Positions 1 to 6,130 of a DNA stretch of 8,326 nucleotides are shown piece after piece. Within the stretch, counting starts at the first letter, position 1. Every line of letters begins with the position of its first letter. The translations under genes were made by a program, and so were the position numbers. A model generated the notes under the pieces. It worked only from the letters and a program-made list of their open reading frames with translations. It was not told the DNA's origin and made no database searches. Source of the stretch: a bacterium (GTDB lineage Bacteria; Actinomycetota; Acidimicrobiia; Acidimicrobiales; CATQHL01); NCBI GenBank assembly GCA_028819945.1, contig JAPPKQ010000313.1:1-8326 (forward strand), given 5' to 3'.

Positions 1-3000
1 TGTCCATGCTGATGAGCTTGGGCTCCTCCTCTCGACGGTCCAGGCGGGCCTTCAGCAACACGACCTCCTCGTCGGCGAGCAGCCCGACCTGCGCCTCCAG
101 GGCTCTCGGAAAGACCGTCACCGGGATCATCCCGGTGCGGTCGTCGAGCGTGAAGGTGGCCATGTGCGCGCCGCTGCGCGTCTGGCGGCGCACCAGGGAG
201 GTGATGGCGCCGGCCACGGTGACGATCTCCCCGTCGGGGAGTTCCGCCAGCTCGGCGACGCTGCGCTCGCGTCTCGCCACCAGCAGGTGCTCGATACCGG
301 CGAGGGGATGGTCGCTGATGTAGAGACCGAGCATCTCCTTCTCGTCGGCCAGCATGCGCTCGCGGGGGGCATGGGTGTCGGGCACGGCGGGCTTGGCGCT
401 GTAGCCGGTGGCGACGCCGGCGTCGCCGAAGAGACTCAGCACGCCGGCCTCCCGGTCGCGCCGCTCCGCCATCGACGCGTCGATCGTGCGGCTGTGCACG
501 TTCAGCAGGCCCTGCCGCGGATGGCCCAGAGAGTCGAAGGCGCCGGCCTTGATCAGGGAGGCGACGGTGCGCTTGTTGAGGACCGAGGGGTCGACCCTGT
601 CGCAGAAGTCGTCGAAGTCGCCGAACGGGCCCCCCTCGTCTCGCGCCGCGATGATGTGGGCCGCGTCGCCCGCTCCCACGTTCCGTACCGCCGAGAGTCC
701 GAACAGGATGCGCCCCCGAGCCGGCGCAGCAGGGTCCAGCTGCGGCGTGAAGTCCGACAACGACTCGTTGATGCCGGGCACCACCACGTCGATGTCCTGC
801 AGGCGACACTCGAGCAGGTACGGCGTGAGGCGCTCCATCTTGTCGCGCACGCTCGTGAGCAGCGCCGCCATGTACTCCACCGGGTAGTTCGCCTTCAGGA
901 AGGCGGTCTGGTAGGCGAGCAGGCCGTAGGCGTAGGAGTGGCTCTTGTTGAATGCGTAGTCGGCGAACGGCTCGATCTGGTTCCACCACTGCTCCCCCAC
1001 CCGCCGGCCGAAGCCGGTGGTCTCGCAGCCGTCGATGAACTTCTCCTTCTCCTCGGCCATCTTCTCGCGGATCTTCTTGCCGCAGGCCTTGCGCAGGTTG
1101 TCGGCCTGCTCGAGGGAGTAGCCGGCGAAGACCTGGGCGATCCGCATCATGGACTCCTGGTAGATCATGAGCCCGTAGGTGTCGGCCAGGATCTCCTCCG
1201 CCTCGGGGTGCAGCAGCCTCACCTCCGCCCGGCCGGTCTTGCGGTCGGCGTAGGTGATGTGCATGTTGTCCTTCATCGGACCCGGCCGGTAGAGGGCCAC
1301 CAGGGCGGCCACGTCGTTGATGTCGCTGGGCAGCATGGAACGCAGCAGGGCGCGCACGGGCGGACTCTCCAGCTGGAAGATGCCGGTGGTGTCGCCGCGC
1401 TGGAGCATCTCGTAGGTGGGGGCGTCGTCCAGGGGCAGCCTCTCGATGTCCAGGTCGAGGCCGCGCAGGCGCGCCACGTGTGCCACCGTGTCGGTGATGA
1501 CGTCCAGGGTGCGCAGGCCGAGGAAGTCCATCTTGAGGAGGCCCAGTTCCTCGACCACGTCCATGTCGTACTGGGTGACGATGGGCGCCTCGGTGGTCCC
1601 CTGGCGGTCGGCCGGCTTGCGCTGGATGGGGACGTGAGCGGTGAGCGGGTCGGGCGAGATCACCACCGCGGCGGCGTGGATGCCGTCCTGGCGGCGCAGC
1701 CCCTCGAGGCCCATGGCCACGTCGATGACCTCGCGCGCCTGGGGATCCTCGGCGTACATGGTGCGCAGGTCCCCGGCCAGGTCGTAGCCGGCGCTGTAGG
1801 CGCCGTCGCGCTCCAGGCAGGCGGTCAACGGGGTCGTCCGGCCCATGATCGGCTCGGGGACCGCCTTGGCGATCCGGTCGCCGACGGCGTAGGGGTGGTC
1901 GAGCACCCGCGCCGCGTCGCGCACCGCGGCGCGGCCCTTGATGGTGGAGAACGTGATGATCTGTGCCACGTGGTCCCGCCCGTAGCGTTCCGCCGCGTAG
2001 CGGATCAGGTCGTCGCGGTAGCGGGAGTCGAAGTCCATGTCGATGTCGGGCATCTGGCGCCGACCCGGGTTCAGGAACCGCTCGAACAGCAGGTCGTACC
2101 GCAGCGGGTCGATGCTGGTGATGCCGAGGCAGTAGGAGACGGCGCAACCCGCCGCGCTGCCCCGACCGGGACCCACGCGGATGCCGGCGGACCGGGCGTA
2201 GCGGATCAGGTCCCAGACGATCAGGAAGTACGAGGCGAACCCCATCGTGGCGATCACCTGCAACTCGTAGGCAAGGCGGTCGGAGGTGGCCGCGGGCAGT
2301 TCGGCGCCCCAGCGGGACCGCGCCCCCTCCAGGGTGAGATGCGCCAGGTACTCGTCGGCGTCGTCGAAACCCTCCGGCACGGGGAACGGCGGCAGCTTGA
2401 TGTCGCCGAAGCCGATCTCGACGTTGCAGCGCTCGGCTACCTCCAGCGTGCTGTCGCAGGCCGTCGGCAACTCGCCGAAGAGCCTGCGCATCTCCGCGGC
2501 CGTCTTGACGTAGTGCTCGTCGCCTTCGAATTTCAACCGGTTCGGATCGCTGCGGACGCTTCCGGTCTGCACGCAGAGCAGGGCGTCGTGCGCGATCGCG
2601 TCGCTGCGGTGCGTGTAGTGGCTGTCGTTGGTGGCCAGCAGGGGCAGGTCGAGGCGCCGGGAGATCTCCTGCAGCTGCGGCATGATGCGCCGCTGGGCCT
2701 CGATGCCGTGGTCCTGGAGTTCCACGTACGTGCGGCCGGGCCCGAAGATGTCCCGCAGGCGCCCCGCGTGTGCGAGCGCCCGGTCGAAGTCGTCCCGCAG
2801 CAGCGCCTGGCAGACGTGGCTCCCGAGGCAGCCGGTGCTCGCCAGGATGCCCTCGGAGTGGTCGGCCAGCACCTCCCAGTCCACCTTCGGCTTGTAGTAG
2901 TAGCCCTCGAGGAAGGCGCGGCTGGCGATCTGGATGAGGTTCCGGTATCCCTCCTGGTTCTCCGCCAGCAGTGTCAGGTGGTAGTAGAGCTTCTGGCCGG

Positions 3001-3283
3001 TGGCCGTCTCGCCGCCGCTGTCGTCCACCTTGCCCTGCCGGGCCGGGCGTTCGTGGCGGCTCTCGTGCGCCATGTAGGCCTCGATGCCCAGGATCGGCTT
3101 GACGCCGCCGGCGCGGCAGGCCTTGTAGAACGGGACGATGCCGTAGAGGTTCCCGTGGTCGGTGATCCCGAGCGCCGGCTGGCCGTCGGCCGCGACGGCG
3201 GCCACGAGTGCATCGACGCGAGAGGCGCCGTCGAGCATGGAGTACTCGGTGTGGGTGTGCAGGTGCACGAAGCTGTCAGGCAT
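1..3283 (-). CDS. dnaE: DNA polymerase III alpha subunit, replicative (DnaE1 type), 3' end outside window
   Basis: Catalytic subunit of the replicative DNA polymerase III holoenzyme, a C-family polymerase acting at the fork. The window holds the first 1094 codons; the C-terminal part lies beyond base 1. The protein opens with a PHP domain (about 5-230). All nine metal ligands expected by alignment with Mycobacterium tuberculosis DnaE1 are present: H9, H11, D18, H43, E68, H102, C152, D220 and H222. This predicts built-in 3'-5' proofreading. The polymerase core carries GPGRGSAAG (371-379), PDIDMDF (412-418; catalytic D413 and D415) and KMDFLGLRTL (584-593; third catalytic Asp, D586). An OB-fold begins near residue 1020. 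The full PHP domain and core indicate DnaE1 rather than the mutagenic DnaE2/ImuC. The ATG is chosen because HLHTHTEYS follows at once and GGGGAG lies 6 nt upstream. No internal stop or frameshift is seen. Identification is secure. Confidence 0.98.
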   Translation of the reverse strand, partial: MPDSFVHLHTHTEYSMLDGASRVDALVAAVAADGQPALGITDHGNLYGIVPFYKACRAGGVKPILGIEAYMAHESRHERPARQGKVDDSGGETATGQKLYYHLTLLAENQEGYRNLIQIASRAFLEGYYYKPKVDWEVLADHSEGILASTGCLGSHVCQALLRDDFDRALAHAGRLRDIFGPGRTYVELQDHGIEAQRRIMPQLQEISRRLDLPLLATNDSHYTHRSDAIAHDALLCVQTGSVRSDPNRLKFEGDEHYVKTAAEMRRLFGELPTACDSTLEVAERCNVEIGFGDIKLPPFPVPEGFDDADEYLAHLTLEGARSRWGAELPAATSDRLAYELQVIATMGFASYFLIVWDLIRYARSAGIRVGPGRGSAAGCAVSYCLGITSIDPLRYDLLFERFLNPGRRQMPDIDMDFDSRYRDDLIRYAAERYGRDHVAQIITFSTIKGRAAVRDAARVLDHPYAVGDRIAKAVPEPIMGRTTPLTACLERDGAYSAGYDLAGDLRTMYAEDPQAREVIDVAMGLEGLRRQDGIHAAAVVISPDPLTAHVPIQRKPADRQGTTEAPIVTQYDMDVVEELGLLKMDFLGLRTLDVITDTVAHVARLRGLDLDIERLPLDDAPTYEMLQRGDTTGIFQLESPPVRALLRSMLPSDINDVAALVALYRPGPMKDNMHITYADRKTGRAEVRLLHPEAEEILADTYGLMIYQESMMRIAQVFAGYSLEQADNLRKACGKKIREKMAEEKEKFIDGCETTGFGRRVGEQWWNQIEPFADYAFNKSHSYAYGLLAYQTAFLKANYPVEYMAALLTSVRDKMERLTPYLLECRLQDIDVVVPGINESLSDFTPQLDPAAPARGRILFGLSAVRNVGAGDAAHIIAARDEGGPFGDFDDFCDRVDPSVLNKRTVASLIKAGAFDSLGHPRQGLLNVHSRTIDASMAERRDREAGVLSLFGDAGVATGYSAKPAVPDTHAPRERMLADEKEMLGLYISDHPLAGIEHLLVARRERSVAELAELPDGEIVTVAGAITSLVRRQTRSGAHMATFTLDDRTGMIPVTVFPRALEAQVGLLADEEVVLLKARLDRREEEPKLISMD

Positions 3284-3289
3284 CGTCGG

Positions 3290-3295
3290 CTCCCC
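3290..3295 (-). promoter_or_regulatory. Shine-Dalgarno of dnaE
   Basis: On the minus strand GGGGAG sits 6 nt before the ATG of dnaE. It supports that start. Confidence 0.6.
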
Positions 3296-3299
3296 AGAC

Positions 3300-3321
3300 T
3301 GTCCCCACGAGGTCCCCACCT
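3300..3321. repeat. Tandem 11-bp direct repeat in dnaE leader
   Basis: GTCCCCAC occurs at 3301-3308 and again at 3312-3319, exactly 11 bp (about one helical turn) apart, 17-36 bp before the dnaE start. Same-face spacing is typical of paired protein-binding half-sites. No known regulator is recognised, and in GC-rich DNA a coincidence is possible. Confidence 0.4.
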
Positions 3322-3324
3322 CCC

Positions 3325-3333
3325 TGTGGACAA
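3325..3333 (-). promoter_or_regulatory. Consensus DnaA box upstream of dnaE
   Basis: The minus strand reads TTGTCCACA, the exact 9-mer consensus DnaA box of high-GC actinobacteria (E. coli form TTATCCACA). It lies 42-50 nt upstream of the dnaE ATG in noncoding DNA, so codon use does not explain it. It is a single site without the clustering of an origin. A regulatory or DnaA-titrating role for the polymerase gene is inferred. Confidence 0.6.
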
Positions 3334-3336
3334 ATC

Positions 3337-3346
3337 ACAGCGCTGT
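3337..3346. repeat. 10-bp palindrome in dnaE upstream region
   Basis: ACAGCGCTGT is a perfect 10-bp palindrome, 3 bp from the DnaA box on the side away from dnaE. It could be an operator for a dimeric regulator. It does not match a LexA box of the GAAC/GTTC type. Function unknown. Confidence 0.3.
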
Positions 3347-3355
3347 CGTTTCGGG

Positions 3356-3371
3356 GCCGACCATAGTCGGC
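3356..3371 (-). promoter_or_regulatory. Inverted repeat containing a possible dnaE -10 element
   Basis: GCCGAC and GTCGGC form 6-bp inverted arms around a 4-nt spacer. Read on the minus strand, the centre contains TATGGT (3365-3360), which fits the actinobacterial TANNNT -10 pattern. Transcription would start near 3353 and give a leader of about 70 nt that includes the DnaA box. No convincing -35 is visible about 17 bp further upstream, so the promoter call is weak; the inverted repeat itself is seen directly. Confidence 0.3.
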
Positions 3372-3504
3372 AGACGGGCAGGCCCGCGGACCCAGCCCGG
3401 GCGGCACTGCGCGGCCGGGCGCCGGACGCCGGCCCGCGTCCCAGGAGCGTGCCGAGTGATCCTCCGGCAACGCCGGTCGGGCGGCCAAGGCCTGGATTCC
3501 GGCC
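3372..3504. other. Noncoding spacer between dnaE and bpa
   Basis: Very GC-rich spacer with no credible gene: the short open frames here have no Shine-Dalgarno site and no recognisable protein. One short hairpin, CCGGC-AAC-GCCGG, lies at 3464-3476. I looked for a tRNA and found no D-arm, anticodon arm or acceptor stem that fits. Confidence 0.6.
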
Positions 3505-3536
3505 CCGGATCGAGTCCGGCGCAGGCTCTTCGCCTG
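3505..3536 (-). terminator. Tandem hairpins after bpa, possible terminator
   Basis: Read on the minus strand, a 5-bp stem CAGGC-GAAGA-GCCTG (3536-3522) begins 46 nt after the bpa stop and is followed 2 nt later by a second 5-bp stem, CCGGA-CTCGA-TCCGG (3519-3505). No U-tract follows, so this is not a classical Rho-independent terminator. Actinobacterial gene ends often show stem-loops without U-tracts. Weak call. Confidence 0.25.
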
Positions 3537-3582
3537 AATGACGGGTCGGGCCGGGGCGCCCTCGGTAATGCTCAGCAGTCAG

Positions 3583-4080
3583 CTAGAGATAGGTGCCGGG
3601 CCGGTCGTCGCCGGGGGTTTGCTCGGCGGTGCCGCGGAAGGGCGGCAACTGGCCCCGCATGTCCGCCAACTGCCTCCGGGCGAGCACCTGCTGGGCGTAC
3701 AGCGTCGCCTGGATGCCCTGGATGAGCCCCTCCATCCAGCCCACCAGCTGTGCCTTGGCGATGCGCAGCTCCGCCTCGGTGGGCACCTCGGCGTCGGGGA
3801 AGGGCTGTGCCAGGCGCCCCAACTCCTCGCGCAGGTCCGCCGAGACGGCCGAACCCAGCTCCTGCAGCGAGATCTCGTAGATCTCCCGCAGTCGGTCGCG
3901 GCTGCGCTCGTCGAGCGGCGCCTCGCGAACCTCCTGCAACAGGCCGCGCAGCATGGCCCCGACGCGCATCACCTTGGCCGGTTGCTCGATGGCGTCGCCC
4001 TGCGGTTCGGCGGCATCCTCGGGCGCCACGATCTCGGCGCGCTCCGGCTCGGTCGGACTGTGCTCGCTGTCGGGGGTCAT
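3583..4080 (-). CDS. bpa: Bacterial proteasome activator Bpa/PafE
   Basis: ATP-independent activator of the bacterial 20S proteasome. Family members form a dodecameric ring that docks on the proteasome alpha ring through a C-terminal tail and admits unfolded proteins such as HspR in M. tuberculosis. The 165-residue protein has an acidic, probably disordered N-terminus (1-30), a helical core (about 32-142) with EQPAKVMRVG (32-41), APLDERSRDRLR (54-65) and AELRIAKAQLVGWMEG (103-118), a flexible linker, and the tail GTYL (162-165). These blocks match M. tuberculosis PafE closely as I recall it, except that its tail is GQYL. The ATG has a GGAG 9 nt upstream (4093-4090) and a possible -10, TAGCGT, at 4125-4120. 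The gene is divergent from an Rrf2 regulator, which could control it. The cell is expected to encode proteasome subunits elsewhere. Confidence 0.93.
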   Translation of the reverse strand: MTPDSEHSPTEPERAEIVAPEDAAEPQGDAIEQPAKVMRVGAMLRGLLQEVREAPLDERSRDRLREIYEISLQELGSAVSADLREELGRLAQPFPDAEVPTEAELRIAKAQLVGWMEGLIQGIQATLYAQQVLARRQLADMRGQLPPFRGTAEQTPGDDRPGTYL

Positions 4081-4119
4081 GCTTGCCGGCTCCGGGATCG
4101 GGACGGGTCGGGTGCTGTG

Positions 4120-4125
4120 ACGCTA
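4120..4125 (-). promoter_or_regulatory. Candidate -10 of bpa
   Basis: The minus strand reads TAGCGT, matching TANNNT, about 40 nt before the bpa start. Transcription would begin near 4113 and leave room for the GGAG ribosome site. No clear -35 is seen. Confidence 0.3.
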
Positions 4126-4151
4126 GCGGCCCGGCGGCGTCTCCGGCGGCC

Positions 4152-4161
4152 GGCGATCGCC
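4152..4161. repeat. 10-bp palindrome between bpa and rrf2, candidate operator
   Basis: GGCGATCGCC is a perfect palindrome. It sits 14 bp upstream of the candidate rrf2 -10 and so overlaps the expected -35 position. It is a reasonable site for autoregulation by the adjacent Rrf2 protein, a dimeric winged-helix regulator. This is inferred from position only. Confidence 0.3.
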
Positions 4162-4175
4162 TTCCGGTGAGCCGG

Positions 4176-4181
4176 TACGCT
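4176..4181 (+). promoter_or_regulatory. Candidate -10 of a leaderless rrf2 transcript
   Basis: TACGCT (TANNNT) ends 7 nt before the GTG start of the Rrf2 gene, so transcription would start at or next to the G of the start codon. No Shine-Dalgarno sequence precedes that GTG, which fits leaderless translation, common in actinobacteria. Confidence 0.4.
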
Positions 4182-4188
4182 CGCAGGC

Positions 4189-4656
4189 GTGAAGGTCTCC
4201 ACGCGGGCGGACTACGCCAGCCGGGCGCTGCTGTCGCTCACCCTGCACGAGGCCGGCGCACCGCAGTCGGCTCGCGACATCGCCGACCGCACCGGGCTCC
4301 CCCAGCCCTACCTGGAGCAGATCCTGCTGGCACTCAAGGGCGCCGGCCTGGTCCTGTCCAAGCGCGGCGTCGGCGGCGGCTACCGGCTGGCACGCCCGGC
4401 CACCCAGATCTTCCTGAGCGAGATCGTGAGCGCCGTGGAGGCCCCGATCGTGGCCGACGATTTCGGCGAGCCGCACAAGGACGGGGCCTGCGACCACGAG
4501 GGGCAGTGCGTGCTGCTGGCGGTGTGGGCCGCGGTGGGGAACGAGATGCGGCGACTGCTGTCCTCGTTCAGCCTCGCCGACATAGCCGCCATCGCCGGCG
4601 GCACCGCGCCCTGGCCCGACGCGGCCCCGTCGGTGCCGGCCGCCGAACCGCGCTAG
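4189..4656 (+). CDS. Rrf2-family (IscR/NsrR-like) transcriptional regulator
   Basis: Small DNA-binding regulator of the Rrf2 superfamily, which senses Fe-S status, nitric oxide, redox state or cysteine supply. The 155-residue protein starts with the family hallmark MKVSTRADYASRALL. A helix-turn-helix spans about 26-52 (SARDIADRTGLPQPYLEQIL) and a glycine-rich wing 59-69 (RGVGGGYRLAR). A cysteine segment near 101-107 follows, then a C-terminal helix. Aligned on the conserved C-x5-W, C101 and C107 correspond to IscR C98 and C104; the position of IscR C92 is P95, with H96 beside it. D8 is present at the place of the Asp ligand described in Streptomyces NsrR. A cluster with a non-cysteine ligand is therefore possible, but so is a cluster-free protein. 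GTG start, no Shine-Dalgarno, probably leaderless. The target genes are unknown; divergent bpa is the nearest candidate. The exact subfamily cannot be assigned. Confidence 0.9.
   Translation: MKVSTRADYASRALLSLTLHEAGAPQSARDIADRTGLPQPYLEQILLALKGAGLVLSKRGVGGGYRLARPATQIFLSEIVSAVEAPIVADDFGEPHKDGACDHEGQCVLLAVWAAVGNEMRRLLSSFSLADIAAIAGGTAPWPDAAPSVPAAEPR
4653..4656. other. Interlocked stop codons of rrf2 and rluD (CTAG)
   Basis: The palindrome CTAG supplies TAG to rrf2 on the plus strand (4654-4656) and TAG to rluD on the minus strand (4655-4653). The two convergent genes therefore overlap tail to tail by 4 bp, with no room for an intergenic terminator. Confidence 0.95.
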
Positions 4657-5612
4657 GAGAGGCCGGCCAGAACGGCTTCGAGGTCGGCGGGCAGGGCCGA
4701 CTCGAAGAGCATCTCCCGGCCTCCGGTGGGGTGGTCGAACCCCAGCAGGGCGGCGTGCAGGGCCGGGCGGTCGAGCCGCAGAGCCGCCCTCGCAGCCCGA
4801 CCCCCCACCGCCGGGCCTCCTGTCTTCGGGACCGTCCCGTAGACCTCGTCGCCGAGCAGGGGATGGCCGATCGCCGCCAGGTGCACCCGGATCTGGTGGG
4901 TTCTCCCGGTCTCCAGCCGGCACCGCAGGTGGGTCACCGGGGCCGGCGAACCGTAGCGGCGGCGCACCTCGTAGCGCGTCCGAGCCGGGCGCCCCCGCTC
5001 GGTCACCGCCATCTGCGCGGGCCGGCGGCCCGACCGGCCGACGGGGGCGTCGATCAGGCCCCGATCGTCGGCGACGGTGCCCCAGCAGATGGCCTCGTAG
5101 CGGCGGCGCACCGTGCGCTCGGCGAGTTGTGCCACCAGCGAGTCGTAGGCCCGGGCCGTGCGGGCCGCGACCAGCAGCCCGCTGGTGCCGGCGTCGAGGC
5201 GATGGACGATGCCCGGCCGGGTCGCCTCGCCGACAGCGGCCATCTCCGGGTAGCGCGCCAGCAGGGCACCGCAGAGGGTGCCCGCGGTCCGGCCGGCGCC
5301 CGGATGGACGACGAGCCCTGCCGGCTTGTCCACGACCACGAGGCACCGGTCCTCGTGGACCACGGCCAGGTCCACGTCCGGTTCCGGACGCGGCTTGCCC
5401 CGCCCGCGCTCCACGGCGAGCGCGCCGGCCGCCACGACGAGCTCGTCACCCTCCGACAGCCGCGCCGCGCGGTCGGTGCGCACCGTGCCGTTCACCTGCA
5501 CGGCGCCGGCGGCCACCAGGGCGGCGGCGGTGGCACGGCTGGTCTGGGTTAGCAAGGCCACCGCTCTGTCCAACCGCTCGCCGGCCAGGGCCGGCGGGAG
5601 GGGCTCGGTCAC
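4653..5612 (-). CDS. rluD: RluA/RluD-family 23S rRNA pseudouridine synthase
   Basis: Converts uridine to pseudouridine in RNA. The RluD branch modifies helix 69 of 23S rRNA (U1911/1915/1917 in E. coli); the exact target here is inferred. The 319-residue protein has an N-terminal S4 RNA-binding domain (about 11-60, with QVNGTVRTDR at 39-48), then the catalytic domain. This contains VVDKPAGLVVHPGAG (93-107), the signature GIVHRLDAGTSGLLV (134-148) with catalytic D140, and ETGRTHQIRVHLAAIGHPLL (234-253). The usual Lys-Asp in HRLDKDTSGL is Ala-Gly here, outside the catalytic Asp. Start: a GTG whose first bases overlap the lspA stop (GTGA, 5612-5609), with a strong GGAGGAGG directly upstream. The frame stays open further upstream, but that part would run inside lspA. 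The gene is the last of a dksA-like/lspA/rluD operon. Confidence 0.95.
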   Translation of the reverse strand: MTEPLPPALAGERLDRAVALLTQTSRATAAALVAAGAVQVNGTVRTDRAARLSEGDELVVAAGALAVERGRGKPRPEPDVDLAVVHEDRCLVVVDKPAGLVVHPGAGRTAGTLCGALLARYPEMAAVGEATRPGIVHRLDAGTSGLLVAARTARAYDSLVAQLAERTVRRRYEAICWGTVADDRGLIDAPVGRSGRRPAQMAVTERGRPARTRYEVRRRYGSPAPVTHLRCRLETGRTHQIRVHLAAIGHPLLGDEVYGTVPKTGGPAVGGRAARAALRLDRPALHAALLGFDHPTGGREMLFESALPADLEAVLAGLS

Positions 5613-6130
5613 GCCTCCTCCAGCAGCGGATCGCCGCGCAGGCCCGCACGGAGGCCCAGCACCGCGAAGAGCACCACCCCGACCGAGATGGCCGCGTCGG
5701 CCACGTTGAACACCGGCCACCACTGCGGGTCCACGAAGTCCACCACGCTGCCGCCGAAGAACCCGTCGCCCCGGAAGGCCCGATCGCCGAGGTTGCCGAG
5801 AGCGCCGCCGAGCACGAGTCCCGCCAGCAACGCCACGGACCGGCGCGGTGTCGACCAGGTGAGGCGGAGCAGGAGCAGCGACACCACGACCGCTGCCACG
5901 GTGATGACCGGGGCCAGCGAGCTGCCCAACCCGAAGGCGGTGCCCTGGTTGAAGACCAGCCGCAGCCGGATCGTCCAGAAGAGATGGATACTGCCGTCGG
6001 CCAGTTCTCGCAGCGCCCAGAGTTTGGTCAGCTGGTCCGCCAGCAGCACCGCTGCGGCAACCGACAGCAGCAGGAGGCGGTTGCTCCGCGAGCGGCCGGT
6101 GCTGCGGCTCTCAGCGCCGTCTGAGGCCAC
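5609..6130 (-). CDS. lspA: Lipoprotein signal peptidase (signal peptidase II)
   Basis: Membrane aspartyl protease that removes signal peptides from diacylglyceryl-prolipoproteins (target of globomycin). With a GTG start at 6130 the protein has 173 residues and four hydrophobic segments: about 18-34, 53-67 (weak), 73-91 and 99-113, followed by a last one at 144-160 that overlaps the final motif. Family motifs are DQLTK (32-36), NQGTAFG (61-67), GNLGDR (112-117) and FNVADAAIS (141-149). The catalytic pair is D116 and D145. The start is uncertain. A GTG at 6172 would add 14 hydrophilic residues and is preceded by AAGGAG, but it would overlap the conserved end of the upstream gene by 62 bp, and that AAGGAG encodes part of KERLRA in the neighbour. 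I prefer 6130 (20-bp overlap), where translation is probably coupled. The 3' end overlaps rluD by 4 bp. Confidence 0.95.
   Translation of the reverse strand: MASDGAESRSTGRSRSNRLLLLSVAAAVLLADQLTKLWALRELADGSIHLFWTIRLRLVFNQGTAFGLGSSLAPVITVAAVVVSLLLLRLTWSTPRRSVALLAGLVLGGALGNLGDRAFRGDGFFGGSVVDFVDPQWWPVFNVADAAISVGVVLFAVLGLRAGLRGDPLLEEA
5614..5621 (-). promoter_or_regulatory. Strong Shine-Dalgarno of rluD inside lspA
   Basis: The minus strand reads GGAGGAGG one base before the rluD GTG. It lies in the last codons of lspA (Glu-Glu-Ala). The distal GGAG has normal spacing. It fixes the rluD start and points to translational coupling. Confidence 0.75.

Noticed and set aside
3276..3488. Small minus-strand open frame of 70 codons upstream of dnaE
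   Set aside because: No ribosome site and no recognisable protein; it covers the DnaA box and inverted repeats and overlaps the dnaE start.
3505..3536. T-arm-like hairpin suggesting a tRNA
   Set aside because: No D-arm, anticodon arm, acceptor stem or CCA fits on either strand; the stem and loop sizes are also wrong.
164..3541. Plus-strand open frame of over 1100 codons antisense to dnaE
   Set aside because: It is the shadow of a GC-rich minus-strand gene. The translation is low-complexity, with no recognisable domain, and it runs on into noncoding DNA. The minus strand encodes an unmistakable DnaE.
5322..5336. DnaA-box-like TTGTCCACG inside rluD
   Set aside because: It has one mismatch and is explained by the conserved Val-Asp-Lys codons of the VVDKPAG motif.
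5613..5723. N-terminal extension of the rluD frame by 37 codons
   Set aside because: It lies wholly within lspA in another frame. The S4 domain begins properly after the GTG at 5612, which has a strong ribosome site.
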